This document shows positions 23,534-33,630 of a stretch of 64,000 bases of DNA, in pieces (within the stretch, counting starts at the first letter, position 1; each line of letters begins with the position of its first letter). This DNA is from Henckelia pumila (lineage: Eukaryota > Streptophyta > Magnoliopsida > Lamiales > Gesneriaceae): NCBI RefSeq assembly GCF_033568475.1, contig NC_133122.1, forward strand, positions 166,806,130-166,870,129, written 5' to 3'. The position numbers were made by a program, and so were the translations under genes. Below the pieces are notes generated by a model that worked only from the letters and a program-made list of their open reading frames with translations, was not told the origin of the DNA and did not search any database.

Positions 23534-24250
23534 CCACGAGAAAAAAAACCCGCGTTTCATGTCGTGAAGTTAGTCGACAGTCAAGATTTGGGCCGAGAAT
23601 CCTCAATGCTTTGGTACTAAATTGAAGCAAAGAACGAGATCTTACCTTTGTTTAGCTTCAATCGGCAGATTTCCGGCGTCTAGGGCGGCGAATCGACGTG
23701 CTGGAGCGGCAGCTAGGGCTAGGGGAGAAAAGGGTTGATATATCGTGGGAAAGGGGTTTGGGAAGTAAAAGAAACGAACTGATATACTATATGTATGTAT
23801 CTACTGTATATCTCATAGACTACGGTACAAAACTATAGTCTATTTATTAAAAAAATGTTCCGATTCCAAATAACCATAGTCTATTTATTAAAAAAACGAT
23901 CATAGACTACGGTTCAAAATAACCGTAGTCTATTTACAAAAAAAACACGCTCATAGACTACGGTTCAAAATTACCGTAGTCTATATATAAAAAAAAAAAG
24001 CTCATAGACTACAGTTCAAAATAACTGTAGTCTATTTACAAAAAAAACACGCTCATAGACTACGCTTTATAAAAACCGATCTTGTAGAACACAAACAACA
24101 ACGATTTTCACAAAACTGTAGAGGTATATTTTAAAAAAATGCTCATTAACTACAGTTTCTGTAAAAACTGTAGTTAAATGTAAAATTACTACGGTTTTAT
24201 TAAAAACCGTAGTCTTTCTAGTGTAATTTATTACAAAATTTCTTGTAGTG
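23534..24250. mobile_element. CACTA element 3, short and degenerate at its left end
   Basis: The right end is clear: palindromic subterminal repeats, then TTTCTTGTAGTG at 24239-24250, followed by CCA. On the left, CCA at 23531-23533 is followed by CCACGAGAAAAAA, which looks like a CACTACAAGAAA terminus that lost a few bases. If so the element is 717 bp with duplication CCA. On the minus strand, 23640-23760 looks like a first exon of a plant gene, ending in AAACAAAG|GTAAGATC. I cannot name it. Confidence 0.55.
23810..24090. repeat. CATAGACTACGG palindrome array, CACTA 3 subterminal
   Basis: About six units of CATAGACTACGGTT ... AACCGTAGTCTAT, each a hairpin of 33 bp, separated by A-rich spacers so that the period is near 50-60 bp. 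Units differ by single bases, often compensated in the other arm (CGG/CCG versus CAG/CTG). Confidence 0.8.
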
Positions 24251-24253
24251 CCA

Positions 24254-25989
24254 ACACTTGGAATACCCAAATCACTTTGGTTTCAATGCACCTACGCTTG
24301 ATAGCTAGAAAATAGCTATTAGTAGTCAATCGGCACAATCTCGTGCTTTACTACTGACAGCTGCCTCGTACACTGGACTTAATCACTCTAACTCTGACAT
24401 AGTTAGCCAATAGCCACTAGTAGTCATTAGCACAATGTCCGTGCAACCTTAGTACTACTAATCACTGTCTTGTTCACCCCAGGCAAAAATCAAGACGAAC
24501 TAAGCCCAAGAATCGCTCGCGATCTATCAACCTAGACCATTTTCCATTCCTTGGAAAAAATCTTACGCTTAATTCTGAAAACATCAGACAATGGTTAGCG
24601 CAATCACTGGACTCACTATCCTTTGCCTCGTTCATTCAGGGTGAATTCCACGGTTCGTTAAGTCAAAAAATTACAACTAATAAATCCCAAATATTCTCAC
24701 AATCTCCGGACACGCTCCTGATTATATTCCTCGCTAAGACTCTGCAACAATTTAAGACTGAGGTAGCTTACCTCGATAACCCACCTGGACAATCACCAAG
24801 GCTTCACGGGCATAGGCACACTTCCCTCTCGTCTTAAATAGTCCTAAACAATCCTTAGCATCTGATATAATCCACCACTGAGGAAAACTATCATCTCTGG
24901 AAAATACTCACTTCCGAGTAAATGTTCCAGACATTCTACAATCTCATCTCCTGGATAAGCCCTATTACAAGAGAATCCAATCATCTACTAGATCCACTAG
25001 TCTAGCTGTATTTCACAGGTCAAAACCTAATGCTTAGAGTACACACTTGTCAAGGAAATACCTCCAAGACTGGTCCTCAAGGCAGAAACCCAAACCAATA
25101 TCCCTGACAACAGCAAGACGATATTTAAATCACAATACCTAACTAGGCATCTAATCCAAGGTCATACCCCGTCGTGACTGTTACCAAAACTCTAGACTGA
25201 GTAGCCTTCCCACCGCCAATCCTGAAGCACAAAGGCTCCCAGGAAACCTCCGAAGTACAAAGATTCCTAGAGTAATACTGGCATAGGGTCGCGCCCCGTC
25301 ACGTCTAGTCATGGTCATAGTCCACAACTCTCGGCATATACTCGACCTGGTTCCTGATGAAATCACATGATATCGCAATTCTCAACCTTACGAAGGTCAA
25401 ACAGACTACTGTTCTAAGGAAAAAACCTAGAACAAAGCCCAAAGTTCTAAATCAAACAATATTCCTATGCCTCTAGATGAATCAACTCATCGCTGGCACT
25501 AACTTAGTCCACTGAATATCTAGGTCAATCTTAGGAAAACATCTAGACTAACCACTCGTCAAGCAGTTACAATTGGCTTACTCAAAACCCATGAGTTACA
25601 ACAGTTGAACATTACTCAACTAGAACCATGCCAATTCTAGCAAATCATGCAATCATTCACGAATTTCTAGATAAATAATATGCGTATCATTACTTCAAGT
25701 TATGTACAATTTATTTATTACAATCCCATGTAATAAAATTTATAGTATTCCAAAAATACAATGAAAATGTACAACCAATAACTTGAAATGATACAACCAG
25801 ATTCTGATGATTCATTACAACAAAAATACTGTTTACAATTACATCAATACAGTATTTAAAATAATCGTACTTGTCTTCGTTCCTTGAGCATGAATCTTCT
25901 AATAGACACACAAATTAATGCAAGTATACTCCTGACCAAATAACCCATGGACATATCCAGAACCAAAACCATTGTATCCATCCACTCAT
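24254..25989. other. Interior of the LARD-like element, part 3
   Basis: Non-coding and repeat-poor. No frame matches a retroelement enzyme. The transition into the right LTR cannot be placed exactly. Recognisable LTR similarity starts at GGGCTGAGCAACCC (about 25992). Confidence 0.5.
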
Positions 25990-27043
25990 GCAATGGGGCT
26001 GAGCAACCCCTATACTGGGTAAGACAATAATACCGGCTAAAACAAGATGTATATATGCACGTGTAGCATAAAATAAACATGCAATCATGACACATAAATG
26101 CAACATATAAGCATGCATACCCACTGAAAATCTCAGTCAGTACTTACGTACCTTTCTAAAGGCAGTCCTAGGAGTTCCATTCTAGGTTTCACGCCTATCA
26201 CCAACTCTAAAATGCAAATACGTATTTATGCTTTAAAAGCCTTAACTAACCTATTGCATACTCCTAAATATTTTAAGGAAGAAAAGTATATGCCTATCTC
26301 CGTCGTCAGCCCGCTGATGGCGACTATCCCGTAACTAGGGGCACACCCCTGTTGTAGCTCCACAGCTTCGAGCACAGCTCCACTACTCGAGCTCTGCTCT
26401 GCTACTATTTCAGACACTGTCTGACTATACTAAAATATGCCTCCTACTCCAACTATAAAATAAGAGTACCCAAAGCCTTAAAATAGAGCATCGTGGGCAA
26501 AGGAGAGGATTTGGTGCGCTTGGAAATGAGGCTCCTAGGCCCCTTTTATAGACAAGGGTTCGGACCTTCTGAACCCTCCTTCGGATCGTCCGATCCTTGC
26601 ATGCATGAAAAGTGTCCTGGCCATCTATTTGGAGCGTCCGATCGTGTACTTTGGATCGTCCAATCTCAAATATTATGTCATCTGTGATGTCACCTACTCG
26701 GACACCCAGCTAGACTACTGTTCAGACCAATCAAAACCATTCCTTATCTTATCCTATCTGAAGGAAATCGGACCGTCCGATCCTAGTTTGGAGCGTCCGA
26801 ACTCTGTCCATCCGAACTGGTTTAGGGTCTCCGAACTCATACTTCGGACCATCTAATCCAGTGGTTCGGAGCCTACGATCTTGCCAAAGACTTGAAACTC
26901 TTCCGACTATTTCCAAGTGTTCTGGATCCAGTTTTGAACTCCTTGGACTCGACTGGAAATCCTTTAATCATGTTTTTTTAATCTAAGCATGATCACTTGA
27001 TTAATTATAAATTAGTCATTAATTCTGAATACAGGTTACTACA
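25990..27043 (-). repeat. Right (5') LTR of the LARD-like element, diverged
   Basis: Aligns by eye with 10150-10979: ATAAATGCAACATATAAGC, CTCAGTCAGTACTTACGTACC, CCTTAACTAA and the final ACTACA. TATA box TCTATAAAAGG (minus) near 26543-26552 with a TCGGATCGTCCGATCC array upstream of it (26555-26880). It is more diverged from its partner than the two Tekay LTRs are from each other. Confidence 0.6.
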
Positions 27044-27503
27044 TTTGAAATGCTCATATTAGTGTATATTTTTTAATTAATTCATTTCCTGATATTTTCT
27101 AACATGATATTTTTTTAGAGCCAGGCGATCGAGTTCCATGTTCTGTTTTGGAAAGAAAAGCATTATTATTTTAAGTTTAACCGGAAAATAAATTGTTATA
27201 TTAATTTTATAGCCGCAAATAACAAAGAAGATAACGTAAATATAAAACAATTGGTAACATTCTTTGACTTAGATTTCAAGTTTGTTTAGTGCAGAGGTGT
27301 CTTCTTTAAAACATTTCTTGTTTGCTTATTTTCTTTGTTGAATGTTATTTTTTCTAATGAGAATCAAATACAGGGAAGACTTCTCTAAAACTTTTCTTTT
27401 TCATTCTACGGTGTATGTGATGAAATTTCACTGTCAGTGAGGTAAAAATCTGGTTATGAATTTATATCATGAATCTGTCTTCCTAAGAAATTAAAATACG
27501 TAC

Positions 27504-27736
27504 TCCGGCGAGGAAGGCTTCGGGGGGACCGTAGTCTGTGATGGGTTTTTTGTCAGTGGGGGTGATGATAACAGAAACGTTGCTTGTGGCATCAAAGTTG
27601 TCTTCATATCTCAGCACCTGACTTGGAAACTCCCTCTCTTTGCATGGGTTCCACTTCGAGGGAATCTATAACTTGAATCCATCACCAACGTAAGGAATTT
27701 ACTCTGTGTTTTTCTTGGGCTTTCCAAATATATTGG
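27504..27736 (-). pseudogene. psbP: Captured PsbP (OEC 23-kDa protein) exon, with stops
   Basis: On the minus strand, after a TATATGCAG acceptor, the frame reads NIFGKPKKNTE, stop, IPYVGDGFKL, stop, [52 protein letters not shown], and then meets a donor GTACGTA. This is the central exon of PsbP, the extrinsic lumenal protein of photosystem II that helps retain calcium and chloride at the water-splitting cluster. Two in-frame stops rule out function. It lies in CACTA 1 on the right side of the nested LTR element, in the opposite orientation to the CLC and LRR fragments, so it was a separate capture. Confidence 0.85.
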
Positions 27737-27739
27737 CTG

Positions 27740-28520
27740 CATATATATATATATATAATCATTTTCTTGTGGCACTCAATTGATGGATAAAAATCTTGAT
27801 CTATGCCAAACCACTTCTCATGTTATACATTAAAACTTGTTACTTATTTTATGCTACTACGTCCAACGAAACATACTTACATGCATTGGTTTTATGATTA
27901 GATTCTAGTTATTGGTATACAGTAATATTTGATCTTATAAACAGGAAGTCACATCTAATGTGGATGATATATTGAGTGCCATAAATTAAGTCCTGCATCA
28001 TTTTATGAAAGCAATTCTCCATCACCCCACCATCCTAGAGGCTATAATGATGGAGATGGAAAGTTCAATAGGAATGAAAGACACAACTATGATACCATGA
28101 ATTAATCAATCCTTGGTTGCTGTTGGTTTTAAAAGGTGCTAATCTTATGTTTTTTATATTTTTAATTGTTGCTAAATTGTGTTCTAGTTTTTTAAACTTT
28201 TTGTATTTTGGTTCCTAAATATGCTTTATTTGATAAATTTCTGAGTGTTGGGATTCTTAGTTGATTGGACAGACAAATCAGAAGAAAAATATGGATGCGT
28301 TTTTCATGAAGAAACTCTATTTAGGAAAAAAGATCGATGCGGTTTTAAGGTTATCAAGATATTAGCATAGCTCTATTTTCAAATGTGCATGATTAGGATT
28401 CAAATTTTGAATATTGATTAATTTACAATATTGAAAAATTGTATATTACATTTTATTTTCAAATTTCAAAATTTGAGCAATTTATAATATTGGAAATTGT
28501 ATTTTTTTATTTTATACCTG
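27740..28520. other. CACTA 1 interior, right part, unassigned
   Basis: An (AT)n run at 27739-27760, then AT-rich DNA. A stretch at 28020-28110 looks exon-like but gives no family I know. Confidence 0.4.
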
Positions 28521-28529
28521 AAAAAAGAA

Positions 28530-28790
28530 AAGAGTGAAAAACCGTTGTTAAAGGGGTTTTTAAAACTGAATTTAAAGGTCCTGTAGTTAAAAGTGCGATA
28601 AAAAAGATAACATTTTTAACCGTTGTCTTTGTGAGCCAACGACAATGGTTTTTTGCCGTTGTAAAACTATTGTCGTTGGCTTAAAAAAACATTTAACCGT
28701 TGTCTTTGATTAAACTTTTAACAACAGGGCTTTTAACATCGGTTTCAGACCCCCTTTTTACAACTTTTTTCACCCTTGGATTTTTTGTTG
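28530..28790. repeat. CACTA 1 right subterminal repeats
   Basis: AACCGTTGTCTTTG, ACGACAATGGTTTT and GTTGTCGTTGG-type words in both orientations, mirroring 7005-7200. Confidence 0.7.
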
Positions 28791-28798
28791 TAGTGTTC

Positions 28799-29370
28799 AC
28801 TTCTTCAAGCGCCCAAATCTTTCCATTAAATCTCTCTGGCAACGAACGAAAAACCTTATTCACAAGACTTTCATTAACAATTGGTTCTCTAAGAGTGAAT
28901 GATTCAGTGGCTAACTCTCAAAGACGCTGATCATAATATGAAATGGTTTCATCTTCATTCATTTTGAGGTTCTCAAATTTTGAATTCCGCAGTCTCATCC
29001 TTGTTCTTTTGACATTCTCAGACCCTTCACAATGCTCTTGTAGAGTATCCCATGCATTCTTGGCAGTGACACAGTCAGCAATTAGTCCAAACATTCTCAT
29101 ATCCACACTTGAGAATATTGCATTGATTGCCTTAGCATTAAAGAAAGAAATTTGTGCATGCTCGATGGTCTATGATGTCTCTGGATTTATTATGTAATCA
29201 CCATATTTGTCCACAGTTTTTGGTGGAGTCCAACCAGTGAGTATACTCTGCCATGCACGCTCATCCATCGCTTTGATAGTAAAGCGCATCCTAGTCTTCC
29301 ACAAGGCATAGTTTGTGTCGTCTAGAACTAGAGGTTTAAGAAATGAATTGGTTGTAGTAGATGAGTCCAT
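28799..29370 (-). pseudogene. Sirevirus gag, N-terminal half
   Basis: ATG at 29370 on the minus strand, about 70 bp inside the LTR. The start has NSFLKPLVLDDTNYALWKTR, followed by MDERAWQSILTGW, the copia gag N-terminal domain that precedes UBN2-like helices, then DMRMFGLIADCVTAKNAWD and TLQEHCEGSENVK. Two nonsense codons lie in frame (TAG near 29168 and TGA near 28916). The coding frame runs into the CACTA 1 target site at 28799 and resumes at 6971. Confidence 0.85.
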
Positions 29371-29440
29371 ATTATTCCCTGAAAATAAATATTAAACAGG
29401 ATCAGTTCTTAGTGTATCAAGATTCTGTCTCTGTACCACT

Positions 29441-30400
29441 TGTAAGGAATAAATGGTTGCACAAAAAATCAGATTCAGATGTTGTCACTAGATATTGGAA
29501 ACATCTGACATAACAAGCAGCGAAAATATTAAAAACGTGAATAGAATATCAATACTTAAAAAAACTCAAGAATAATTAAGCACAAGTCCAAAAAACACAT
29601 GCAGCGCGTCAGGGAAAAACTTTCACTAGAAAGATAATAAGAAGTTTTATAAAAACCCTAAAACTAGTGAATTATTGTCAAAATCAATTTTCTCAAAAAA
29701 AAAGTGAGAAAATAAATACTAAAGCAACTCATAAATGCTACGTAAAGTAGAACAAGAAAACTCAATAATCGGAGTTGATCCTTGACGCCAAACACACACA
29801 AGAGCAACACAAGCTTTCGATCTAATCTTCAAATGCTCTCCAATCTTTCAAGGCGATCAAGTAAATAAGTACCAACAAAAATTGAAAATCCGAGCTTCAG
29901 AAAGCTTCAAAGTATACGCTCGAACTCTCTATCTCGGCTCTCTCTCTATTCGACCTCTTTTCTATGCAAGCCTCCACGCCTCTTATAGAATTCTTCATAA
30001 TATTGTTTCCATGTAGGCGTGTAGTCTTATCTCCATAATTAGCTTGATCTAGTTTCCTTCATTCAAAATTGAATCTGCAAAGATAAGGAAAAAGTGATTA
30101 AGTTATGAGAAATAAAATATATTATCATAAGTATACATTATTTCATATCTTATCAAATAAGGAAACAAATCAATTGAAACTTCAAGTCCAAGAAATGCGA
30201 AAAACTTAAATAAATCTTTTAAAAACTTTTAAGATATTTTAAGAAATAAAATTTCCTACAGTTAGAAAAACTCAAATGAAGATTTTCTGTAGAATTTAAA
30301 ATTAAAATTATTATATTATAAATATTTAGTAATATTCATTTTAATTGTCATCTTTGTCAATAATTTGAAATAAGATAAATAACAAACTTTTTTTTACACA
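29441..30400 (-). repeat. Sirevirus 5' LTR (right boundary approximate)
   Basis: On the minus strand the LTR ends ...CCTTACA at 29441, followed by AGTGGTACAGAGA, a decayed iMet primer site. A minus-strand TATA box TTCTATAAGAGG lies at 29979-29990. The outer end is placed at TTTACACA (30393-30400) only because it gives a TG...CA pair. The partner LTR is not in the window. Confidence 0.6.
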
Positions 30401-30999
30401 GGTACACCTAACAAATGAAATAGTCATTTTTAAACGTTGGAAAATCTAAAAAAAAAAGGCATCAAGATGATACAAAAATCTCTCTCGAACTCTGAATATT
30501 CTTGTGAATCATTCCTCAAGACTCAAGAAATTCAAGAATTTTATAAATCTTAAAAAACCACACGTGATAAAATATAAATCGTACCCAGAAGATCAATTGT
30601 GAAACTACTTTACACACTTTCCCATTGTCAGTCATTTAATGTGAAGTGATTATAATCCGTGGAAAGAGTTCTAGAAACAAAAAAATGAGAGAAGTAGAAG
30701 GGATTTTGTTCTTCGAACATCCAGAAACAAGTGTTTTTCCCTTTACTTTCCTAATGATTTTTGTTTCATAAGTGTTGTGTACTCTTTACACAGTTTTCAG
30801 TAGTTTGTGCATATTTTATATAACGAGATTAGCTTATGAATTCTCAAGACAGTTGGAACAATGCCTTCCAAAAGAAGACGAGTGAAAAATCTGGAGTCTT
30901 TATTCTACCCCTTTTAAACACTCTACTGATCACATCAAGTGATATAAGGGTTTATCTCATTCTAAAACATTTACTAAAAGGCTATGACATCATTCACCA
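30401..30999 (+). other. AT-rich lead-in to a copia gag relic, probably its LTR/leader
   Basis: No gene. Several ATG and short frames but no motif. By position it should contain the 5' LTR and leader of the copia element whose gag relic follows. I cannot fix the ends. Confidence 0.35.
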
Positions 31000-31950
31000 T
31001 GATTATCATGTTTTCAAATGAAGACTTTGATTATTAGAAGATCAGAAGGGAAGCTCATCTTGCAGCACAAGATGATGACAGGTGATATGTCATCATTGAT
31101 GGTCCTATCAAGATTATGAAAGCCAATTCAGCAAATGCTGTAACAGATGGTTCTTCTCAAATGATTTAAAAGAAAAAAAGTGAATGGACCAGTGAAGACA
31201 AGAAAAACGCTAACCTTGACAATGTTTCCAAGAACATCCAATACAAAACACTTGACAAAAAAAACATTCAACAAGATCAATATGTCTTCCTCTACAAAAG
31301 AGGTTTAGGAAAAGATAATTCAACTTTGTGTATGAAATAGTCAGACAAAAGAGAACAAAATTACTATAGCTATGCGGAAGTTTGAAAGTGCCAAAATAAA
31401 TCTTGGAGAATCTCTGCTGATTTTGAAGAAATAATTAGCAGCATTATCATTGAGCTGGAAGCCCTTGGAAAAGAGTACAACAATTGAGAAGTGGCTCTTA
31501 AAATAATGAGAGCATTGCCCAAATAATGTGATTTTAAAACTATGACTATGAGTATCAAATGACTTGATCAAATTAGAACTGCATGACTTGTTTGCAGACT
31601 TGAAGGCCTACGAGTTTGAGCTATAAGTTAGAAGAGGAGAAGAACCTTCATCAAGTCAGTCCACCAAAGCCCTTACTGCTGCTATTGCAATTACAACTAC
31701 CACTACTATTGAGGCAATACCTGAAAGAACTACTGAAAAAATCGGCAATGACATGAAGAAAAATGAGATGGTGTACCGAAATTCTAACAAGAGCATCAAG
31801 AAGGAACCTTAAAACATTTCATTTCATCATTGAATGTCCAAAATAAAAGAAATATGAAGTAAATAATAGAAAGGATATAAAATAAATGACAATAAGTTTT
31901 GAAGAGAAAGGAAAGCTATGATAGCAGAAGACATCAAAGCTAAGTTTTGA
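31000..31950 (+). pseudogene. Copia (UBN2-type) gag relic with many stops
   Basis: Plus-strand fragments in three frames follow the UBN2 gag order: REAHLAAQDDDR, IDGPIKIMKANSANAVTDG, KSEWTSEDKKNANLDNVSKN, YKTLDK, then IITELEALGKEY-like helices, ELHDLFADLKAYEFEL and a decayed zinc-finger end with IIECPK. More than five stops and shifts. This is a different copia lineage from the Sirevirus and runs in the opposite direction. No pol follows: at about 31955 the sequence changes to a CGCAGATGCGC-rich stretch. Confidence 0.75.
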
Positions 31951-31954
31951 AAAA

Positions 31955-32600
31955 GGAAAGTTTCCGCTCGAGCAAGATATTTTCTGCTCGTTAATTCTTC
32001 ACATCACAAGACAACGCGCAGATGCACCATCTCCTCCGTATATGCGCTGCTTTCTTTTTCCTCTCCAATGCGCAGATGCGCAGTCCTCACGCATCTGCGC
32101 CTTTCTTTGTTTCTTCAGGATCGCACAAATGATTGGCTTCTTTCCGCAGAAGCACCTCCTTGGTTCTTCTTATTTTCGCAGATGCGCCGCATTACACACA
32201 GATGCGCTAATCTTCAGCAGAAGCGTTGCTTTTTTTCTCTCATCAAGCGCATATTCTCACGTTCATGCGAGCTGCGCAGATCTCTACATTCTTTCTTCAA
32301 AGCACAACTGCGCTTCCTTTTCTTTCATGTTCTGCTGATTTTCTTCTTTATTTTGCATCGGCTAAGCGCAAAAGCTCCTCTTTTTTCTCATGTCGATATC
32401 CTCATTCAACTCATGTCATGCGTGTTGTTTTTCGTATTGCAACAATGTCGGGTTTGCGTATTTTTCTGCAAATAAACCAAGGGGAACGATGTGAAGATAA
32501 AATTCATGAAAACACATATAAAATAATATAAATGCATGCAAAATAGACATAAAAATATCACAAAAGAATGCTTATGAAATGCACTTATCACTTGCATTGG
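31955..32600. repeat. CGCAGATGCGC-rich stretch, probably an LTR piece
   Basis: At 32010-32300 words such as CGCAGATGCGC, GCATCTGCGC and CAGAAGCG recur a dozen times in both orientations. Overlapping long plus-strand frames here are a by-product of this composition. A TATA-like CATATAAAATAATATAAA follows at 32513. I take it as part of an LTR of unknown family, because other LTRs in this window carry comparable arrays. Confidence 0.4.
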
Positions 32601-33230
32601 ATGATCTTGATGAGAGATATGAAACTGTTGTTGTAGAGTTTTTTGTGATTAGGAGGATTATGAGTGCCCAACATAAGGAGGAGGAGATAGACAAAGGGAG
32701 AACTTGTTTCACACTAGGTGCTTTGTGAATGAAAAAGTGTGCAACCTTATTATAGATGGTTGTAGTTGCACCAATGTAGCTAGTTGTGAGCTTGTAGAGA
32801 AGTTGAGTTTGCCTACACTAAAGCATCCTCAACCATATAGGTTGCATTGGTTTAATGATTGTGCGCAAGTGAGAGTGACCAAGAAAGTGATGGTGTCTTT
32901 TTATATTGGGAAGTATGTAGATGTGGTATATATGCATGCTTGTCATATTTTTCTGGGTAGACCATGCCAATATCATAGGAAGGTGGTGCATGTTGGTTTC
33001 AATAATCGATATTCTTTTACATAGAAGAAGAAACCCATTGTATTACTACCTATGTCTCCAAAGCAAGTATTGGAGGATGATCAAGTGAAAAGGAAAAAAA
33101 CAGAAGAGGCTGAAAAAAAGAGTAAGAAAAAAAAAAAAAGATGACCCTAGAAAAAAAAATGAGAAAAAAATTGAGAGAAAAAAAGCTGAAAAAAAATATT
33201 CATGGCCCAAAAAAGTGAGTTGAGAGAGAT
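32600..33230 (+). pseudogene. CRM/Reina-like gypsy protease region and linker
   Basis: A plus-strand frame (with one shift near 32700) reads RENLFHTRCFVNEKVCNLII, then DGCSCTNVASCELVEKL, then HIFLGRPCQYHRKV and a Lys-rich linker (33100-33200). This is the pepsin-like protease of chromovirus-type gypsy elements. The active-site turn, normally DGGS in this group, reads DGCS. Upstream gag is reduced to a short helical piece (32590-32690). Confidence 0.75.
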
Positions 33231-33630
33231 TTAGAGTTAAAGTTTTAATGTTTCTGATCTTTCGTTGTTTGATGTAGGTGATGAGCTAGATTTGAGTATA
33301 AATCATTTTCAAGAAAGTGAGGATAATGCAAACATGCACTCGCAAGTTGATCAAGTTTTCAAGAAGGTTTGGGATCCGTTGGAGCTTCCACAAGGGCCAA
33401 TAACAAGGAGTCGAAGTAAGAAATTTAAGGAAGCACTCCACAGAGTGTTTACAAAGGTGGAAACAAGTCATGAGGGTTATGTAATGCATGGAGACCAATT
33501 TGGAGGGCATTACAATGTCATTGAAGTGCTAAGTGATCAAGAGAATAAAGATTTTGTGATGCTGGATAGAACAATGCACGCCCGACAGCTACTTTTGGCC
33601 GCTCCAGCTCGATTGAATGCGCCCTAACTG
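33231..33630 (+). pseudogene. Gypsy integrase C-terminal tail
   Basis: The frame reads FDVGDELDLSINHFQ, then LELPQGPITRSRSKKFKEAL, the conserved GP(I/V)TRxRxKK tail at the end of gypsy polyproteins. It follows the protease linker by only some 30 bp, so reverse transcriptase, RNase H and the integrase core have been deleted from this copy. Confidence 0.8.

Larger units (their letters stand above)
9627..27043 (-). mobile_element. Large non-coding LTR element (LARD-like), old, hosting three insertions
   Basis: The left end is TGTAGCGATCC at 9627 and the right end is GGTTACTACA at 27043. After the left LTR comes a pyrimidine tract (minus-strand polypurine tract) and a hairpin, as in the Tekay elements of this window, so the element is read on the minus strand. 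Discounting nested insertions, the interior is about 3.3 kb in which I find no gag or pol, which fits a large retrotransposon derivative. The two LTRs have diverged and the first part of the right LTR cannot be aligned by eye. Flanks GTAGA and TTTGA do not match, so I could not confirm a duplication. Two different relatives lying end to end are an alternative. Confidence 0.6.
6975..28795. mobile_element. CACTA element 1 (CMC/EnSpm), non-autonomous, carries gene fragments
   Basis: The left end reads CACTACAAGAA and the right end TTTTGTTGTAGTG, giving inverted termini beginning CACTACAA. Both sides are flanked by the 3-bp duplication TTC (6972-6974 and 28796-28798), the size CACTA transposases make. 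Subterminal stretches at both ends repeat ACAACGGTTTT / AAACCGTTGT words. Without the LTR element nested in it (9627-27043) its own sequence is about 4.4 kb. I see no transposase, so it needed help to move. Its interior has exon-like fragments of an LRR kinase, a CLC channel and PsbP, making it a Pack-CACTA. It sits in the gag gene of the Sirevirus and so is younger than it. Confidence 0.88.

Noticed and set aside
23810..24090. Regularly spaced palindromic repeats, CRISPR-like at first sight
   Set aside because: Plant nuclear DNA. Spacers are A-rich and alike, units are subterminal repeats of a CACTA element, and no cas genes are present.
25181..25378. Minus-strand frame of 65 codons in the LARD-like interior
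   Set aside because: No similarity to retroelement or plant protein families that I can recognise, and isolated.
9622..27048. Target duplication for the LARD-like element
   Set aside because: Flanks GTAGA and TTTGA agree at only three of five bases, so I do not claim a duplication.
27504..27736. Functional PsbP gene
   Set aside because: Single exon, two in-frame stops, located inside a transposon.
32042..32531. Three overlapping plus-strand frames of about 100-135 codons
   Set aside because: They arise from the CGCAGATGCGC repeat composition, start at non-ATG or arbitrary codons, and match no family.
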